This document shows, piece after piece, positions 49,938-58,785 of a stretch of DNA of 64,000 bases. The stretch is from Pseudomonas viridiflava (GTDB lineage Bacteria > Pseudomonadota > Gammaproteobacteria > Pseudomonadales > Pseudomonadaceae). The first letter of the stretch is position 1; each line of letters opens with the position of its first letter. The translations under genes were made by a program, and so were the position numbers. The stretch lies in assembly GCF_900583165.1 (NCBI RefSeq), contig NZ_UTKY01000034.1:186001-250000 (forward strand), read 5' to 3'. Under the pieces are notes generated by a model. That model made no database searches. It was not told where the DNA came from and saw only the letters and a program-made list of their open reading frames with translations.

Positions 49938-51696
49938 GACTGTCCTCGTCGTCTTCGCCACTCGCCGGAATGTACAGGCTGAAAGTAGCGCCGGCATCTT
50001 TCTCGCTGGTGCATTCGATGCGCCCGTCGTGACTTTCCAGGATCGAATAGACTTTGGCCAGGCCCAAACCCGTGCCCGAGGCCTTGGTGGTGACAAAGGG
50101 GGTGAAAATGCGTTCGATCATCTCGGCCGGGATGCCCTGGCCGGAGTCGGCAATGCTGATCAGCGTGTGGTCGTCAACGCTGCGAATGCCCAGGGTCAGG
50201 CGCCCGCCTTCGGGCATCGCGTCGATGGCGTTGAGGATCAAGTTGAGACAAGCCTGCTTGAGCTGCTTGGCATCGGCATAGATCATCGCGCCCGGTGCCT
50301 GGTCATCAATCACCGCATCGATGGTGTGAGTGGCGAGCTCCGGTGCGCAGAAGCCGAGGATCTCATCCACCAATGGGCGGGCCGGCAGCAATACCCGCAG
50401 CGGCGGGTTGGGCTTGGCAAAATCTAGAAACTCAGTGATCAACTCGTTAATGCGGCTGACTTCGCTGATCACGTATTCCAGGTGACGCTTATCGGTTTCC
50501 GCCAAGTCAGCACGACGGTGCAGCAACTGCGTAGCGGTCTTGATGATGCCCAGCGGGTTGCGGATCTCGTGGGCCAGGCCCATGGCGACTTCACCCAGGG
50601 CATGCAAGCGGTCACGCCGACGCAACTGGGCCTCAAGGTGATGCAGCTCGCCCAAGCGCTCGGTCATATGGTTGAAGGTGCTGCTTAACTGCGCCAGCTC
50701 GTCGCCGCCACTGACCTGCACACGGTGTTTGTAATTACCGGTGATCACCGCGCTGACGCCCTGGGACAAATCCCGCAGCGGCTTGGTCAGGCGCCGCGAC
50801 ACCAACACCCCGGCCGCCAGCGAAAGCGCCGAGCTGAGCAGGAAGATCAACACGAACAAATTGCTCTGGTTCACCAGCCCCACCAGGCTGGTGTGACGCA
50901 GAAGGCCGCTGAAAATCACGCCTTGCAGGTCGCCGGCGTCGCTGAAGATCGGCCAGTACAACCCGCTGTAGTTATTGGTGAACTGCTCGCTGGGCTGCTT
51001 GGTGCTGCGCATCAGGGTTTCGATGTTTTTAGGGATGCGCGAGGGGTGATCCTCGAAGCGCTGGGTCGAGAAGATTTCCGAGAAGCCGTCGGGGTTGGCC
51101 AGGTACAGGCGCAGGTCGAGGGAGTGCACATCGGCCACGCTGGTGAGGAAACTGCTGTCCAGGTAGGTGGCCACCAGCAGCAAGTAATCCACGCCATCCT
51201 GGGTGGTTTCGAAGGTGGAGACCACGATACCGGTGCTCACACCCGCCACCTGCACGGTCTGCAACACCGCCTTACTGGTGAGGCTGATCTGGTTGACGAT
51301 GTCATCGGAGGCCGTGCTGAACACGGTTTTGTGATCGCTGACGCGTATCAGCGCCACCACGTCGATGTCGGTGGCATCGGCAATGTCGGTGGTGAGCCGG
51401 TCGTGCCTGGTGGCGGTCTTGCTGGACGGTGGGCTGGTATAGCGCAGGAACAATTTGGCCATGCGCGCGTTGTCGTGAAGGATGTCACCGATCTCGTCCT
51501 TGACGATCTTGGTCGATTCTTGCAGCCAGATTCGCACGTTGCTATCGAAGATCTGCGACAGCGTGGTCGCCGCCAACTCCGCCGCGATCATGGTGGGAAT
51601 CACGCTGACCAACCAGAACGCCAACACCAGCTTGCGCTGGACGCTCCAACGCGAAATAGCAAACGGGCGGGCTTTCTGGCGGGTCTTGGTGATCAT
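49927..51696 (-). CDS. Membrane sensor histidine kinase (fifth gene of six-gene operon)
   Basis: A kinase of 589 residues. A basic N-terminus (TKTRQKARPFAISRW) leads to a membrane helix at about 24-45. A ~210-residue periplasmic Cache-like domain follows, then a second helix (LFVLIFLLSSALSLAAGVLV) and a HAMP domain. The H-box is MGLAHEIRNPLGIIKTATQ, the N-box LNLILNAIDAMPEGG, and the G-boxes DSGQGIPAE and GTGLGLAKVY. The HAMP/HisKA region resembles AtoS and NtrY-type kinases. Its start overlaps the acyltransferase stop (ATGA) and its end overlaps the regulator. The ligand is unknown; the enzymes upstream suggest a small amino compound. Confidence 0.9.
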
Positions 51697-52820
51697 CAGG
51701 TTTCGCTTATCGCAGCAGCCATGGCAGGGTCGGAACGGTCCGGTCGAATAAACAGTTTTACCAGCGCGAGCAGGCCGTTGACCAGCCGATTGCGGTGGCG
51801 GAAATACACACGATTGCCCAGGAACTCGCAGCCCAGGCGCAGCTTACTGGCATACCCGGCCTGCCCGCACTCGTACAACGCAATATTGTGTTCAATACAG
51901 TAGTCGACATTGGTCAGCCAACTGCGAACGTACAGGTTGTAGTCGCGGGTGAACGCGACGTCATGCCCGAAAAACTTGTCCACCAGGCGGTGTTCGTCCA
52001 CCAGTACCAGGTTGAACGCCACCAGTTGCTCATCCACCCAGTAAAGAACACACACGGCGCGTTCTCCAAGACGTTCGAGCACGCCGGTGAAGTAGCCGGC
52101 GGGCAGTCGTTCAAATTGCAACTCGGCGCGGGCGAGTGTGGCGTCGTACAGGCGCATGATGTCGGGCAACACATCGTCGATGTTACGCCGCCACTCTACC
52201 CGCGGCCCCGGTGCGCGCAGTTTACGGCGCAGGTCTTTTCGGGTGGATTTGCCCAGCGAGCCGAGGTAAGCGTCTACCGAGCCATAGGGCAACGGCAGAA
52301 CGCCTGTAGGTAGGCTCGGCATCTGTTGAAACCCCGCTGTGCGGCAACCGTCGAGCCAATGCGGATCGCTGCTCGGCGCATCCTTGACCGCCACCAGGCC
52401 GATACCGAAGTCATCGGCATCCTGGCGTGCGGCGCCGAGCAGGTGCTTAAGCAATAGCGGGCGACGTGCCTCGGGCACATGGCTGGCAAACCCGGTATCA
52501 CAACGTTCGGCCACGGGTGAGCCGAGGGCGTACAGCCCCAGTTGCAAAACACCCGGCCACCGTCGCGCGAGGCGTTCGGTCAAACGCTTGCCGGCGCCCG
52601 ACAGCGTGGTGTCGAGCCGATAATGCGTAATGAACGCGGCAGCCACGGCCACCAGCGTTCCGTCTTCGTAGACCGCCAGGTAACGCCACTGGAAATCATC
52701 GATTGCGGCGTTTTCCACGGCGACGTAATAGTCCCAGGCTTCCAGGGCACCAGGGAAACAGGCGTTCCAGGCGCTGCGCTGAATGGCCCGGACGGTGGGG
52801 AAGGCTTGCGTAGTAATCAC
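51696..52820 (-). CDS. FemAB/GNAT-like acyltransferase (fourth gene of six-gene operon)
   Basis: A 374-residue protein with the C-terminal GNAT-type fold of the FemAB-like/peptidogalycan family (BioF2/PF04339-like). The SLGKSTRKDLRRKLR segment near residue 195 and the C-terminal YECGQAGYASKLRLGCEF block are characteristic. Relatives transfer acyl or aminoacyl groups to amines. There is no signal peptide, so it acts in the cytoplasm. The start is a GTG at 52820 with AGGGAAA upstream, 14 bases after the hydrolase stop. A likely role is N-acylation of an amine made by the aminotransferase; that is inference. Confidence 0.78.
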   Translation of the reverse strand: MITTQAFPTVRAIQRSAWNACFPGALEAWDYYVAVENAAIDDFQWRYLAVYEDGTLVAVAAAFITHYRLDTTLSGAGKRLTERLARRWPGVLQLGLYALGSPVAERCDTGFASHVPEARRPLLLKHLLGAARQDADDFGIGLVAVKDAPSSDPHWLDGCRTAGFQQMPSLPTGVLPLPYGSVDAYLGSLGKSTRKDLRRKLRAPGPRVEWRRNIDDVLPDIMRLYDATLARAELQFERLPAGYFTGVLERLGERAVCVLYWVDEQLVAFNLVLVDEHRLVDKFFGHDVAFTRDYNLYVRSWLTNVDYCIEHNIALYECGQAGYASKLRLGCEFLGNRVYFRHRNRLVNGLLALVKLFIRPDRSDPAMAAAISET

Positions 52821-52834
52821 AGGTTTCCCTTATT

Positions 52835-53716
52835 TCAATGGCGAACACCGATCAACTGTGTACTGGCTTTGGTGGGAACTGGCTTAAGGCCCGTGTGCTG
52901 CTCGACAAACTGCGCACTCAACTCAATCACCCGTCGGTATTGCAGGTCGACCGTGATCATGTGGTAGCAGTTGTCCAACAGGACCTTGGTCACCGGCCCG
53001 CCGAGGTGGCGCTCCACGTAATCGGCGTTCCAGCGGCTGGTGATGTCGTCTTCGATGGAGTGCAGCACCAGCGCCGGTACGTGGATCGACGGCATGCGTT
53101 TCTTGACCACGGCGTTCATCCAGTGCAATTCACGCACGGTCACGCCTTCCATCGTCAGCAAGCCCGCTTCGCTGCTTTCGCCTGCTTTCATCTGCCGTTC
53201 AACGATGGCACGCAAGCGTTCGTTCTTGATGCCGTAGGGCGGTTTTTCGGTAAACCGAAACAGCCGCACGCCAAACGGAATACGGATCAGCAACGGCGTA
53301 ATGAACGCCATTTTGTTAATGCTCCAGCCGTCGTACTTCAGCGTGGTGGAGTACATCAACAACCCGGCGACCTGGCCCGGATGCTCCGACGCCAGGTACA
53401 TCGACATCACCGCGCCCATCGACAAGCCACCGACGAACACCTGCGCATGCCGCTGCTTGATCTGCACGAAGGCCTTGCGCACGCCTTCGTACCAGTCGCG
53501 CCAGCCGGTGGCCTGCAGGTCGCTGTTGTCGCCGCAGTGCCCGACCAGCGTGGGCACGTACACCGTGCAGTTACCCGTCTTGGCCAGGCCCTTGGCGACC
53601 TGGCGCAATTCCGTTGGGGTGCCGGTCAGGCCGTGGATCAACAAGACCCCGACCGGACCTTCACCGAGAACGAAACCGGCATCACCTTCACCGAGGTCGA
53701 TCTCTGCCGGCTTCAC
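52835..53716 (-). CDS. Alpha/beta hydrolase, carboxylesterase/monoacylglycerol-lipase type (third gene of operon)
   Basis: A 293-residue hydrolase similar to Est30-type carboxylesterases. The oxyanion-hole region is VLLIHGLTGTPTELR, the nucleophile elbow GGLSMGAVMS, the acid is in LHSIEDDITS and the histidine in NCYHMITVD. No signal peptide. Its GTG start overlaps the aminotransferase stop (GTGA). A C-terminal stretch of ~20 residues after the fold is unconserved-looking. It may hydrolyse an ester, thioester or acyl-amide in the operon's pathway. Confidence 0.83.
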   Translation of the reverse strand: MKPAEIDLGEGDAGFVLGEGPVGVLLIHGLTGTPTELRQVAKGLAKTGNCTVYVPTLVGHCGDNSDLQATGWRDWYEGVRKAFVQIKQRHAQVFVGGLSMGAVMSMYLASEHPGQVAGLLMYSTTLKYDGWSINKMAFITPLLIRIPFGVRLFRFTEKPPYGIKNERLRAIVERQMKAGESSEAGLLTMEGVTVRELHWMNAVVKKRMPSIHVPALVLHSIEDDITSRWNADYVERHLGGPVTKVLLDNCYHMITVDLQYRRVIELSAQFVEQHTGLKPVPTKASTQLIGVRH

Positions 53717-55107
53717 CGTGTGGTCGCCCGCACCAGCAGTTGCTCCAGCAACTTCAGGCCCAGGTCGATTTCCGGGTAGCTGATTTCCAGGGACGGTGCC
53801 AGGGTGATCACGTTCTTGTAGTAACCGCCCACGTCGAGGATCAGCCCGAGTTTCTGGCCGTCGACAACCATGTCGCCTTTCATGCCTTCTTCGACCATGT
53901 AGTCCAGGGTCGCCTTGTCTGGGGTGAAGCCGTCCGGCCCGCAGATTTCGCAGCGCAGCGCCAGGCCCAGGCCGTCGACATCGCCGATGATCGGGAAGCG
54001 CTTCTGCAAGTCTTGCAGGCCTTCCAGGAAGTATTTGCCCTTGGCCATGACCATCGCGCCGTAGTCGACTTCGCTGGTCATCTTGAACATTTCCAGGCCC
54101 ACCGCCGTGCCCAACGGGTTGGAGGCGAAGGTGGAGTGGGTCGAACCTGGCGGGAAAATCTTCGGGTTGATCAACTCTTCACGCGCCCAGATGCCGCCCA
54201 GCGGGTTCAAGCCATTGGTCAGCGCCTTGCCGAACACGATCACATCCGGCTGCACGTCGAAGTGCTCGATGGACCACAGTTTGCCGGTGCGGTAGAAGCC
54301 CATCTGGATTTCATCCGACACCATCAGGATGCCGTGCTGATCCAGTACATGCTTCAACTCGCGGTAGAAGTTCATCGGCGGGATCACATAGCCGCCAGTG
54401 CCCTGGATCGGCTCGACGTAGAACGCAGCGTATTCACTGGTGCCGACTTTCGGGTCCCACACACCGTTGTATTCGGTCTCGAACAGCCGCGCGAATTGCT
54501 GCACGCAGTGGCTGCCGTATTCTTCCTTGGTCATGCCTTTGGGGCCGCGGAAGTGGTACGGGAACGGGATGAATTGCGCACGCTCACCGAAGTGGCCGTA
54601 GCGGCGACGATAGCGGTAGCTGGAGGTGATCGACGAAGCGCCGAGGGTACGGCCGTGGTAGCCGCCTTCGAAGGCAAACATCAGGCTCTTGCCGTTGGTG
54701 GCGTTACGCACCACCTTCAAGGAGTCTTCGATGGACTGGGAACCGCCGACGTTGAAGTGCACACGACCATCGAGGCCGAACTTGTTTTTGGCGTCAACGG
54801 CGATCATTTCCGACAGCTCGATCTTGCCCTTGTGCAGGTACTGACTGGCAATTTGCGGCAAGGTGTCGATCTGCTGTTTCAACGCATTGTTCAGGCGCGG
54901 GTTGGCATAGCCGAAGTTGACCGCCGAGTACCACATCTGCAGGTCGAGGTAGGCCTGGTCTTCGGTGTCCCACACGTAGGAGCCTTCGCAACGGCTGAAA
55001 ATTCGCGGCGGCTCGATGTAGTGGACGGTGTCGCCGTAGGAGCAGTACTTGGCTTCTTTATCCAGAAGGATCTGGTCTTCGGCGCTAGCGATGCGGATAT
55101 CAGACAT
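53713..55107 (-). CDS. PLP-dependent class III aminotransferase (second gene of operon)
   Basis: An enzyme of 464 residues in the class III (omega-amino) aminotransferase family. The PLP lysine is in DVIVFGKALTNGLNPLGG, the cofactor Asp in LMVSDEIQMGFYRTG, and GGYHGRTLG and the phosphate-binding GSQSIEDSLK segment are present. Family members move amino groups from terminal amines such as ornithine, GABA, diaminobutyrate or taurine. The exact substrate is not evident, and the sequence differs from GabT and ArgD. The start at 55107 overlaps the phosphatase gene by eight bases. Confidence 0.88.
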   Translation of the reverse strand: MSDIRIASAEDQILLDKEAKYCSYGDTVHYIEPPRIFSRCEGSYVWDTEDQAYLDLQMWYSAVNFGYANPRLNNALKQQIDTLPQIASQYLHKGKIELSEMIAVDAKNKFGLDGRVHFNVGGSQSIEDSLKVVRNATNGKSLMFAFEGGYHGRTLGASSITSSYRYRRRYGHFGERAQFIPFPYHFRGPKGMTKEEYGSHCVQQFARLFETEYNGVWDPKVGTSEYAAFYVEPIQGTGGYVIPPMNFYRELKHVLDQHGILMVSDEIQMGFYRTGKLWSIEHFDVQPDVIVFGKALTNGLNPLGGIWAREELINPKIFPPGSTHSTFASNPLGTAVGLEMFKMTSEVDYGAMVMAKGKYFLEGLQDLQKRFPIIGDVDGLGLALRCEICGPDGFTPDKATLDYMVEEGMKGDMVVDGQKLGLILDVGGYYKNVITLAPSLEISYPEIDLGLKLLEQLLVRATTR

Positions 55108-55801
55108 GGTGGAAGAGTTCCTGGTTGTCAGCAGCGGTAAAGGAGGTGGCGTTGGCGGCGATGCCTTGGGGTAGCAACGCCAGCAATTCAGGCACTTGGG
55201 CAAAGCTGTCGAAGCGCGCATGGGGAATCTGGTGAGCCACGCAGTACTCGGCGAGGCTGCCCTTGGCGAAGACGAAGTCGGCAGTGGAGGCCACGCACAT
55301 GTCGGACTTGCCGTCGCCGATCACCAGCACGCGCTTGTTGCGTGGCGTGGACTTGCACTTGCAGTTGCCAGAAGCGGCACGGCAGGCATCGCTGGCGTAG
55401 GGGAAGTCGATGCGCCAACTGTTCTGGTCAACCTGGCGCAGGCGGTTGGCGAGGATCGGCAGCAAGGTCACGTAGTTGCGCGACAGGATGCGGGCGATCC
55501 CCTGCTCGATCCCGTCGCTGACCACTTCGAGGGTGGCGCCCAGGCCCATGACGTGATCGACGAAGTCGGGGAAGTCCGGGTCGATCTCGACGCTGTCGAA
55601 GTACGCCAGCAGGTCGGCCGGCGTGGCCTTGATCAACGCCAATTGGCGGCTCAGGCATTCGCGGGAACCGATATGCCCATCCAGCCATTCCTGTTCAATG
55701 GTTTCCCATTCGGGGCCGGCGAAGCGTTGGAGGACGTTGTCGATGACATCGGTGGGGGTAATGGTCCCGTCGAAGTCACACACGATATGCCAATGGATCA
55801 T
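55100..55801 (-). CDS. MtnX-like HAD-IB phosphatase (first gene of operon)
   Basis: A phosphatase of 233 residues. The nucleophile motif DFDGTIT is at residues 9-15, motif II is in LEVVSDGIEQG, and the motif III/IV region is VLVIGDGKSDMCVAS. A cysteine-bearing insert (ACRAASGNCKCKS) precedes motif III and could bind metal. Relatives are MtnX of methionine salvage and phosphoserine-type phosphatases, but no methionine-salvage genes are present. It follows a sigma-54-type promoter and is the first gene of the six-gene run. Confidence 0.85.
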   Translation of the reverse strand: MIHWHIVCDFDGTITPTDVIDNVLQRFAGPEWETIEQEWLDGHIGSRECLSRQLALIKATPADLLAYFDSVEIDPDFPDFVDHVMGLGATLEVVSDGIEQGIARILSRNYVTLLPILANRLRQVDQNSWRIDFPYASDACRAASGNCKCKSTPRNKRVLVIGDGKSDMCVASTADFVFAKGSLAEYCVAHQIPHARFDSFAQVPELLALLPQGIAANATSFTAADNQELFHHV

Positions 55802-55849
55802 CAGTGTTTACCTTGAGGATCGCGCTGTATGCGCTTGCACAAGGGTTAG

Positions 55850-55865
55850 AGCAGGGAGTGTGCCA
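55850..55865 (-). promoter_or_regulatory. Sigma-54 promoter of the six-gene operon
   Basis: On the minus strand TGGCAC-ACTCC-CTGCT has a perfect -24 element and a GG-N10-GC core. The expected start of transcription is near 55839, about 38 bases before the phosphatase start codon. Confidence 0.82.
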
Positions 55866-55913
55866 AGTGGCCAACAGCCAGCGGGGCTGGGCTTGCGCGG
55901 GAAAATGTGTCGC

Positions 55914-55938
55914 GCAAGCTACAATTTTTGTAGCTTGC
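55914..55938. promoter_or_regulatory. Perfect 11+11 bp palindrome, enhancer-type site
   Basis: GCAAGCTACAA-TTT-TTGTAGCTTGC, a perfect inverted repeat with a three-base centre. An additional half-site GCTACAA follows immediately (55937-55943 region). It is centred about 87 bases upstream of the predicted sigma-54 start, the usual place for an NtrC-type activator dimer. It also lies about 90 bases before mipA on the other side. Confidence 0.8.
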
Positions 55939-56016
55939 TACAAACAAGATGAGTGCTTGCGCCACCGGTGCGCTTCGCGCGTTCATGCGCGTATGCCACA
56001 AGAAGGAAACCGCTCC

Positions 56017-56787
56017 ATGCGCAACGTCACTTCTGCTGTATTCGCCGGATTTCTGGGGCTGTGGGGCTACGCCAGCACCGCCCTGGCAGACCCGATCACC
56101 GGTGAAGTCGGCGCGGGCGTCAGCTATCAACCCCATGACCCGACCGGCAGCCGCTACGAAACGCGGCCCGTGCCCTATGTGGACCTGGACTGGGGCGCTG
56201 TCAGCCTGAGTACCGATGACGGCCTGACCTGGAATGTGCTGAACCGCAACGGGTTTAGCGCCGGCCCCTACCTCAACTACTTGCAGGGGCGCACCTCCAA
56301 CGGCGCGTTGCAAGGGCTGCGCAATGTGTCGGACATGGCCGAAGTCGGCGGTTTCATCCAGTACGCCCCGGCCGACTTTTGGCGCGTGTATGCGCGGGTG
56401 GGCCAGGCCGTCGGCGGCGGGCATGCGCAGAGCGGCGCGCTGGGCAGGGTCGGCGGTGAACTCGGCTACCCGTTGGGTAGCGGGATTATCGGCAGCAGCG
56501 GCCTGGCGGCAAACTTCGCCGATGCGCGCCAGACCCAGACTTATTTCGGGGTGGACGCGAATGAAAGTGCGGCCTCGGGACTTCGTACGTACAACGCCAG
56601 CGGTGGCTTCCAGAATGTCACGCTGACCCAGAGCTTCGCGTTTCCGTTAGCGCCCAACTGGTCATTGCTGACCAGTGCCAGTTGGGTACATTTGGTTGGC
56701 TCAGCCGCCGATAGCAGCATCGTCAAACAGACCGGCGAAGTGAACCAGGGCCAGGTGCAGACGGCCATCAGCTACACATTCAACTGA
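56017..56787 (+). CDS. mipA: MipA/OmpV-family outer membrane protein
   Basis: A beta-barrel-type outer membrane protein of 256 residues. The signal peptide is MRNVTSAVFAGFLGLWGYASTALA. The mature protein has the alternating pattern of the MipA/OmpV family, beginning TGEVGAGVSYQPH, with YETRPVPYVDLDWG and the C-terminal strand QVQTAISYTFN ending in Phe-Asn. MipA scaffolds MltA and PBP1B in E. coli, and relatives in Pseudomonas are induced by antibiotics or other compounds. It is divergent from the six-gene operon and could share its regulator. ATG at 56017 follows AAGGAAA. Confidence 0.87.
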   Translation: MRNVTSAVFAGFLGLWGYASTALADPITGEVGAGVSYQPHDPTGSRYETRPVPYVDLDWGAVSLSTDDGLTWNVLNRNGFSAGPYLNYLQGRTSNGALQGLRNVSDMAEVGGFIQYAPADFWRVYARVGQAVGGGHAQSGALGRVGGELGYPLGSGIIGSSGLAANFADARQTQTYFGVDANESAASGLRTYNASGGFQNVTLTQSFAFPLAPNWSLLTSASWVHLVGSAADSSIVKQTGEVNQGQVQTAISYTFN

Positions 56788-56801
56788 TTCAACTGGGAAA
56801 A

Positions 56802-56893
56802 AATGTGGGTGGGGGCTTGCTCCCGATAGCGGTGGGTCAGTCAGTACATCTGGTACTGATATACCGCTATCGGGAGCAAGCCCCCTCCCACAT
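56802..56893. repeat. REPIN after mipA
   Basis: ATGTGGGTGGGGGCTTGCTC at about 56803 is mirrored by GAGCAAGCCCCCTCCCACAT ending near 56893, with the typical CGATAGCGGTGGGTCAGTCA inner sequence. A slight variant of the main class (CTTGCTCCC). Confidence 0.88.
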
Positions 56894-56916
56894 TTGATTG
56901 CATTTCAAGGTTGGAA

Positions 56917-57309
56917 TCAGTTTTCTTCGCCCTCCGCCAGCAAGGCAATGCCACCGATAATCACCACCACACCCACCCAATGCAGCGGGCTGATATGCTC
57001 CCCCAGCCCCAACCACGAGCCCAGCAACACCACCACAAACACCAGCGAACTCAGCGGGAATGCCAGGGATAAACTGCTGCGCCGCAGGATCAGCATCCAC
57101 ACGAAAAACGCGCCGATGTAGCAGGCAATCGCCGCCAAAATGCCGGGGTTACGCGCCACTTCCCCCAGCCACTGCCAATCGAAATCCATCTGCCCCAATT
57201 GATCCCCGGCCACCTTGGTAAACAACTGCCCCGCGCTCTCGGTGCAGATCAATAAGGCCCACAACACCACAGTGCCCAGGCGCCCATGTAACCACGCGTA
57301 CGCATTCAT
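56917..57309 (-). CDS. SMR/EamA-type four-helix membrane protein (second of a pair)
   Basis: A 130-residue membrane protein with four helices. The pattern LVLWALLICTESAGQLFTK, LAAIACYIGAFFVWMLILRR and LAFPLSSLVFVVVLLGSWLGLGE resembles ArnE/ArnF and other small multidrug-resistance (SMR) proteins. I start at the ATG at 57309, which overlaps the stop of the partner gene (ATGA). Since two different SMR genes are coupled, a heterodimer is likely, like other paired SMRs. Substrate unknown; the enzyme gene upstream suggests a guanidino or amino compound, or a lipid-linked one. Confidence 0.8.
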   Translation of the reverse strand: MNAYAWLHGRLGTVVLWALLICTESAGQLFTKVAGDQLGQMDFDWQWLGEVARNPGILAAIACYIGAFFVWMLILRRSSLSLAFPLSSLVFVVVLLGSWLGLGEHISPLHWVGVVVIIGGIALLAEGEEN

Positions 57310-57686
57310 GCCTGACTCCCCGCAATCGCCACTAACATCACCCCCAAGGTAATCACCAACGTGCCGGCCCAACGGCGGCGGCTGACGGTTTCGCCCAATA
57401 CCACCTTGCCCACCAGCACTACCCCGCAATAGGCCAGCGCGGCCGCCGGGAACAACAGGCTCAAGGGCGCGCGGGACAAGGCTTCGAGCCACACAAAAAA
57501 CTCAACTACATAGGCGCCGATCCCCGCCCAGAGCAGCGGCGCATTGAACACTTGGCCCCAGAACGCATTCAGGCGAAAGCCGCCTTTCAGCTCGGGCAAA
57601 CGGTCCAGGCCAAGCTTGAAACACAACTGGCCGATCACATCGAGCACGATGGAAAATGCCACCAGCAACACCACGGTCAACGTCAC
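57306..57686 (-). CDS. SMR/EamA-type four-helix membrane protein (first of a pair)
   Basis: A 126-residue membrane protein with four helices (TVVLLVAFSIVLDVIGQLCFK, LLWAGIGAYVVEFFVWLEAL, LLFPAAALAYCGVVLVGKVVLGE and AGTLVITLGVMLVAIAG). It is the partner of the downstream SMR gene. Its start overlaps the stop of the arginase-like gene by four bases, so all three are translated together. Confidence 0.8.
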   Translation of the reverse strand: MTLTVVLLVAFSIVLDVIGQLCFKLGLDRLPELKGGFRLNAFWGQVFNAPLLWAGIGAYVVEFFVWLEALSRAPLSLLFPAAALAYCGVVLVGKVVLGETVSRRRWAGTLVITLGVMLVAIAGSQA

Positions 57687-58603
57687 GGGAACAGCTCCTC
57701 AAACAGGTCAATCAAGGCTTCATTGGTGGCCGCATTGCGCTGCAAATCCTCCGTACTCCAACGCTCAGGTGGCGGCTGGTCGGACTTGGCCTCCCAGCGC
57801 TTGAAGGCGTTGCTGAACGCAGGCTTGGCGAACTCGCCGCACACGTCGATGCCGATGATGCGCTTGCTCGCCGCCAGCGCCCGCAACGCTTGCAGCAAGT
57901 GGCTCAGGCGCATGCCGCCCTGGTCCCAGTTGGTGGCCGCGTCTTCGCTGGCGAGTACGTCTTTGTCGAGGGTGATCCAGATGGCTTCGGTGGGCAGGCT
58001 GGCGATCATCTGGTCGAGAAACTGCGCCCAGTCCAGCTCGGCCAAATTGCGCCAGTGCAGATGGTTTTCCTGCTGCCGGTGGCCGGCACCGTCGCCTACC
58101 CTGCCCCAGACTTTCGACGGCGGATGCTGCCAGGGAAACAGCTGCAACTGCCCGCGCTTGAGGGCGGCCAAATTGCCACCGCGCAGTTGCGGGTTGTGCA
58201 GGTCATCGCTGCACGGGCCGAGGGTGACGATGCGCTTGATCGCCGGCATTTTCAGCGCACGGTTGACCCACGAACCGCAGTGGCGCTTGGGCGCAAAGCG
58301 CACCCAGTCGGGGTGGTTGTCGAAGTGGATCAGGCTGATGGGTTCTTTGAGGTCGGCGAGAAAGGCCGGCGTGAGGTGGTGGTAGTCGCCAGAGCCCACA
58401 AACAGGATTTCGGGCCGCGCATCGGTGGGCCGAGGCCGCTGGGCCAGGCGTTCGGCGAAGCAATTCCAAGTCTTTTCGGTGGACCACAAACGCAGTTTGG
58501 GCCCCAGGTCCAGCAGGTCGATGCGCGTGGCACGACCGTTGGCCAAACGCCGGGCAATCGGGGCCTGGGCGATGAGGCTGTGGTCGAGGTCGAGAATGTT
58601 CAA
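57683..58603 (-). CDS. Arginase-fold (ureohydrolase-superfamily) protein
   Basis: A protein of 306 residues that keeps the metal-ligand pattern of arginases in altered form. The first ligand block is VGSGDYHHLTPAF, the second LIHFDNHPDW (for DAHxD) and the third ITLDKDVLASED (for SxDxDxxDP). The IDVCGEF block near the end is also conserved in form. Two metal ions could be bound. It differs from arginase, agmatinase and formiminoglutamase in the loops, and resembles the UPF0489-like branch. Coupled to two SMR-type transporter genes. Substrate unknown; a guanidino-type or amide compound is possible. Confidence 0.72.
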   Translation of the reverse strand: MNILDLDHSLIAQAPIARRLANGRATRIDLLDLGPKLRLWSTEKTWNCFAERLAQRPRPTDARPEILFVGSGDYHHLTPAFLADLKEPISLIHFDNHPDWVRFAPKRHCGSWVNRALKMPAIKRIVTLGPCSDDLHNPQLRGGNLAALKRGQLQLFPWQHPPSKVWGRVGDGAGHRQQENHLHWRNLAELDWAQFLDQMIASLPTEAIWITLDKDVLASEDAATNWDQGGMRLSHLLQALRALAASKRIIGIDVCGEFAKPAFSNAFKRWEAKSDQPPPERWSTEDLQRNAATNEALIDLFEELFP

Positions 58604-58683
58604 GGCAGTGTTCCCCTAAGGCTTTAGGGGGGCAATGCAAGGGGCGGGCCAGCACTTATTATCTCAAGAACTCGGAGTAACCA

Positions 58684-58775
58684 ATGTGGGAGGGGGCTTG
58701 CCCCCGATGGCAGAGTTTCAGTCACTGCATTTGTTGACTGACCCACCGCTATCGGGGGCAAGCCCCCTCCCACAT
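58684..58775. repeat. REPIN between the arginase-like gene and frnE
   Basis: AATGTGGGAGGGGGCTTGCC at 58683 is mirrored by GGCAAGCCCCCTCCCACAT ending at 58775, with the CGATGGC...CCGCTATCG inner parts. Confidence 0.9.
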
Positions 58776-58785
58776 AGGAACTATG

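Noticed and set aside
53614..55140. Plus-strand open frame of 508 codons opposite the class III aminotransferase
   Set aside because: Antisense shadow; the aminotransferase has all PLP motifs and overlaps its operon neighbours in the expected way.
56012..56040. Sigma-54 promoter for mipA on the plus strand (GG-N10-GC near 55965-55980)
   Set aside because: Only the GG/GC spacing is met; the flanking bases CGGTGC and CGCGC do not resemble the -24/-12 consensus.
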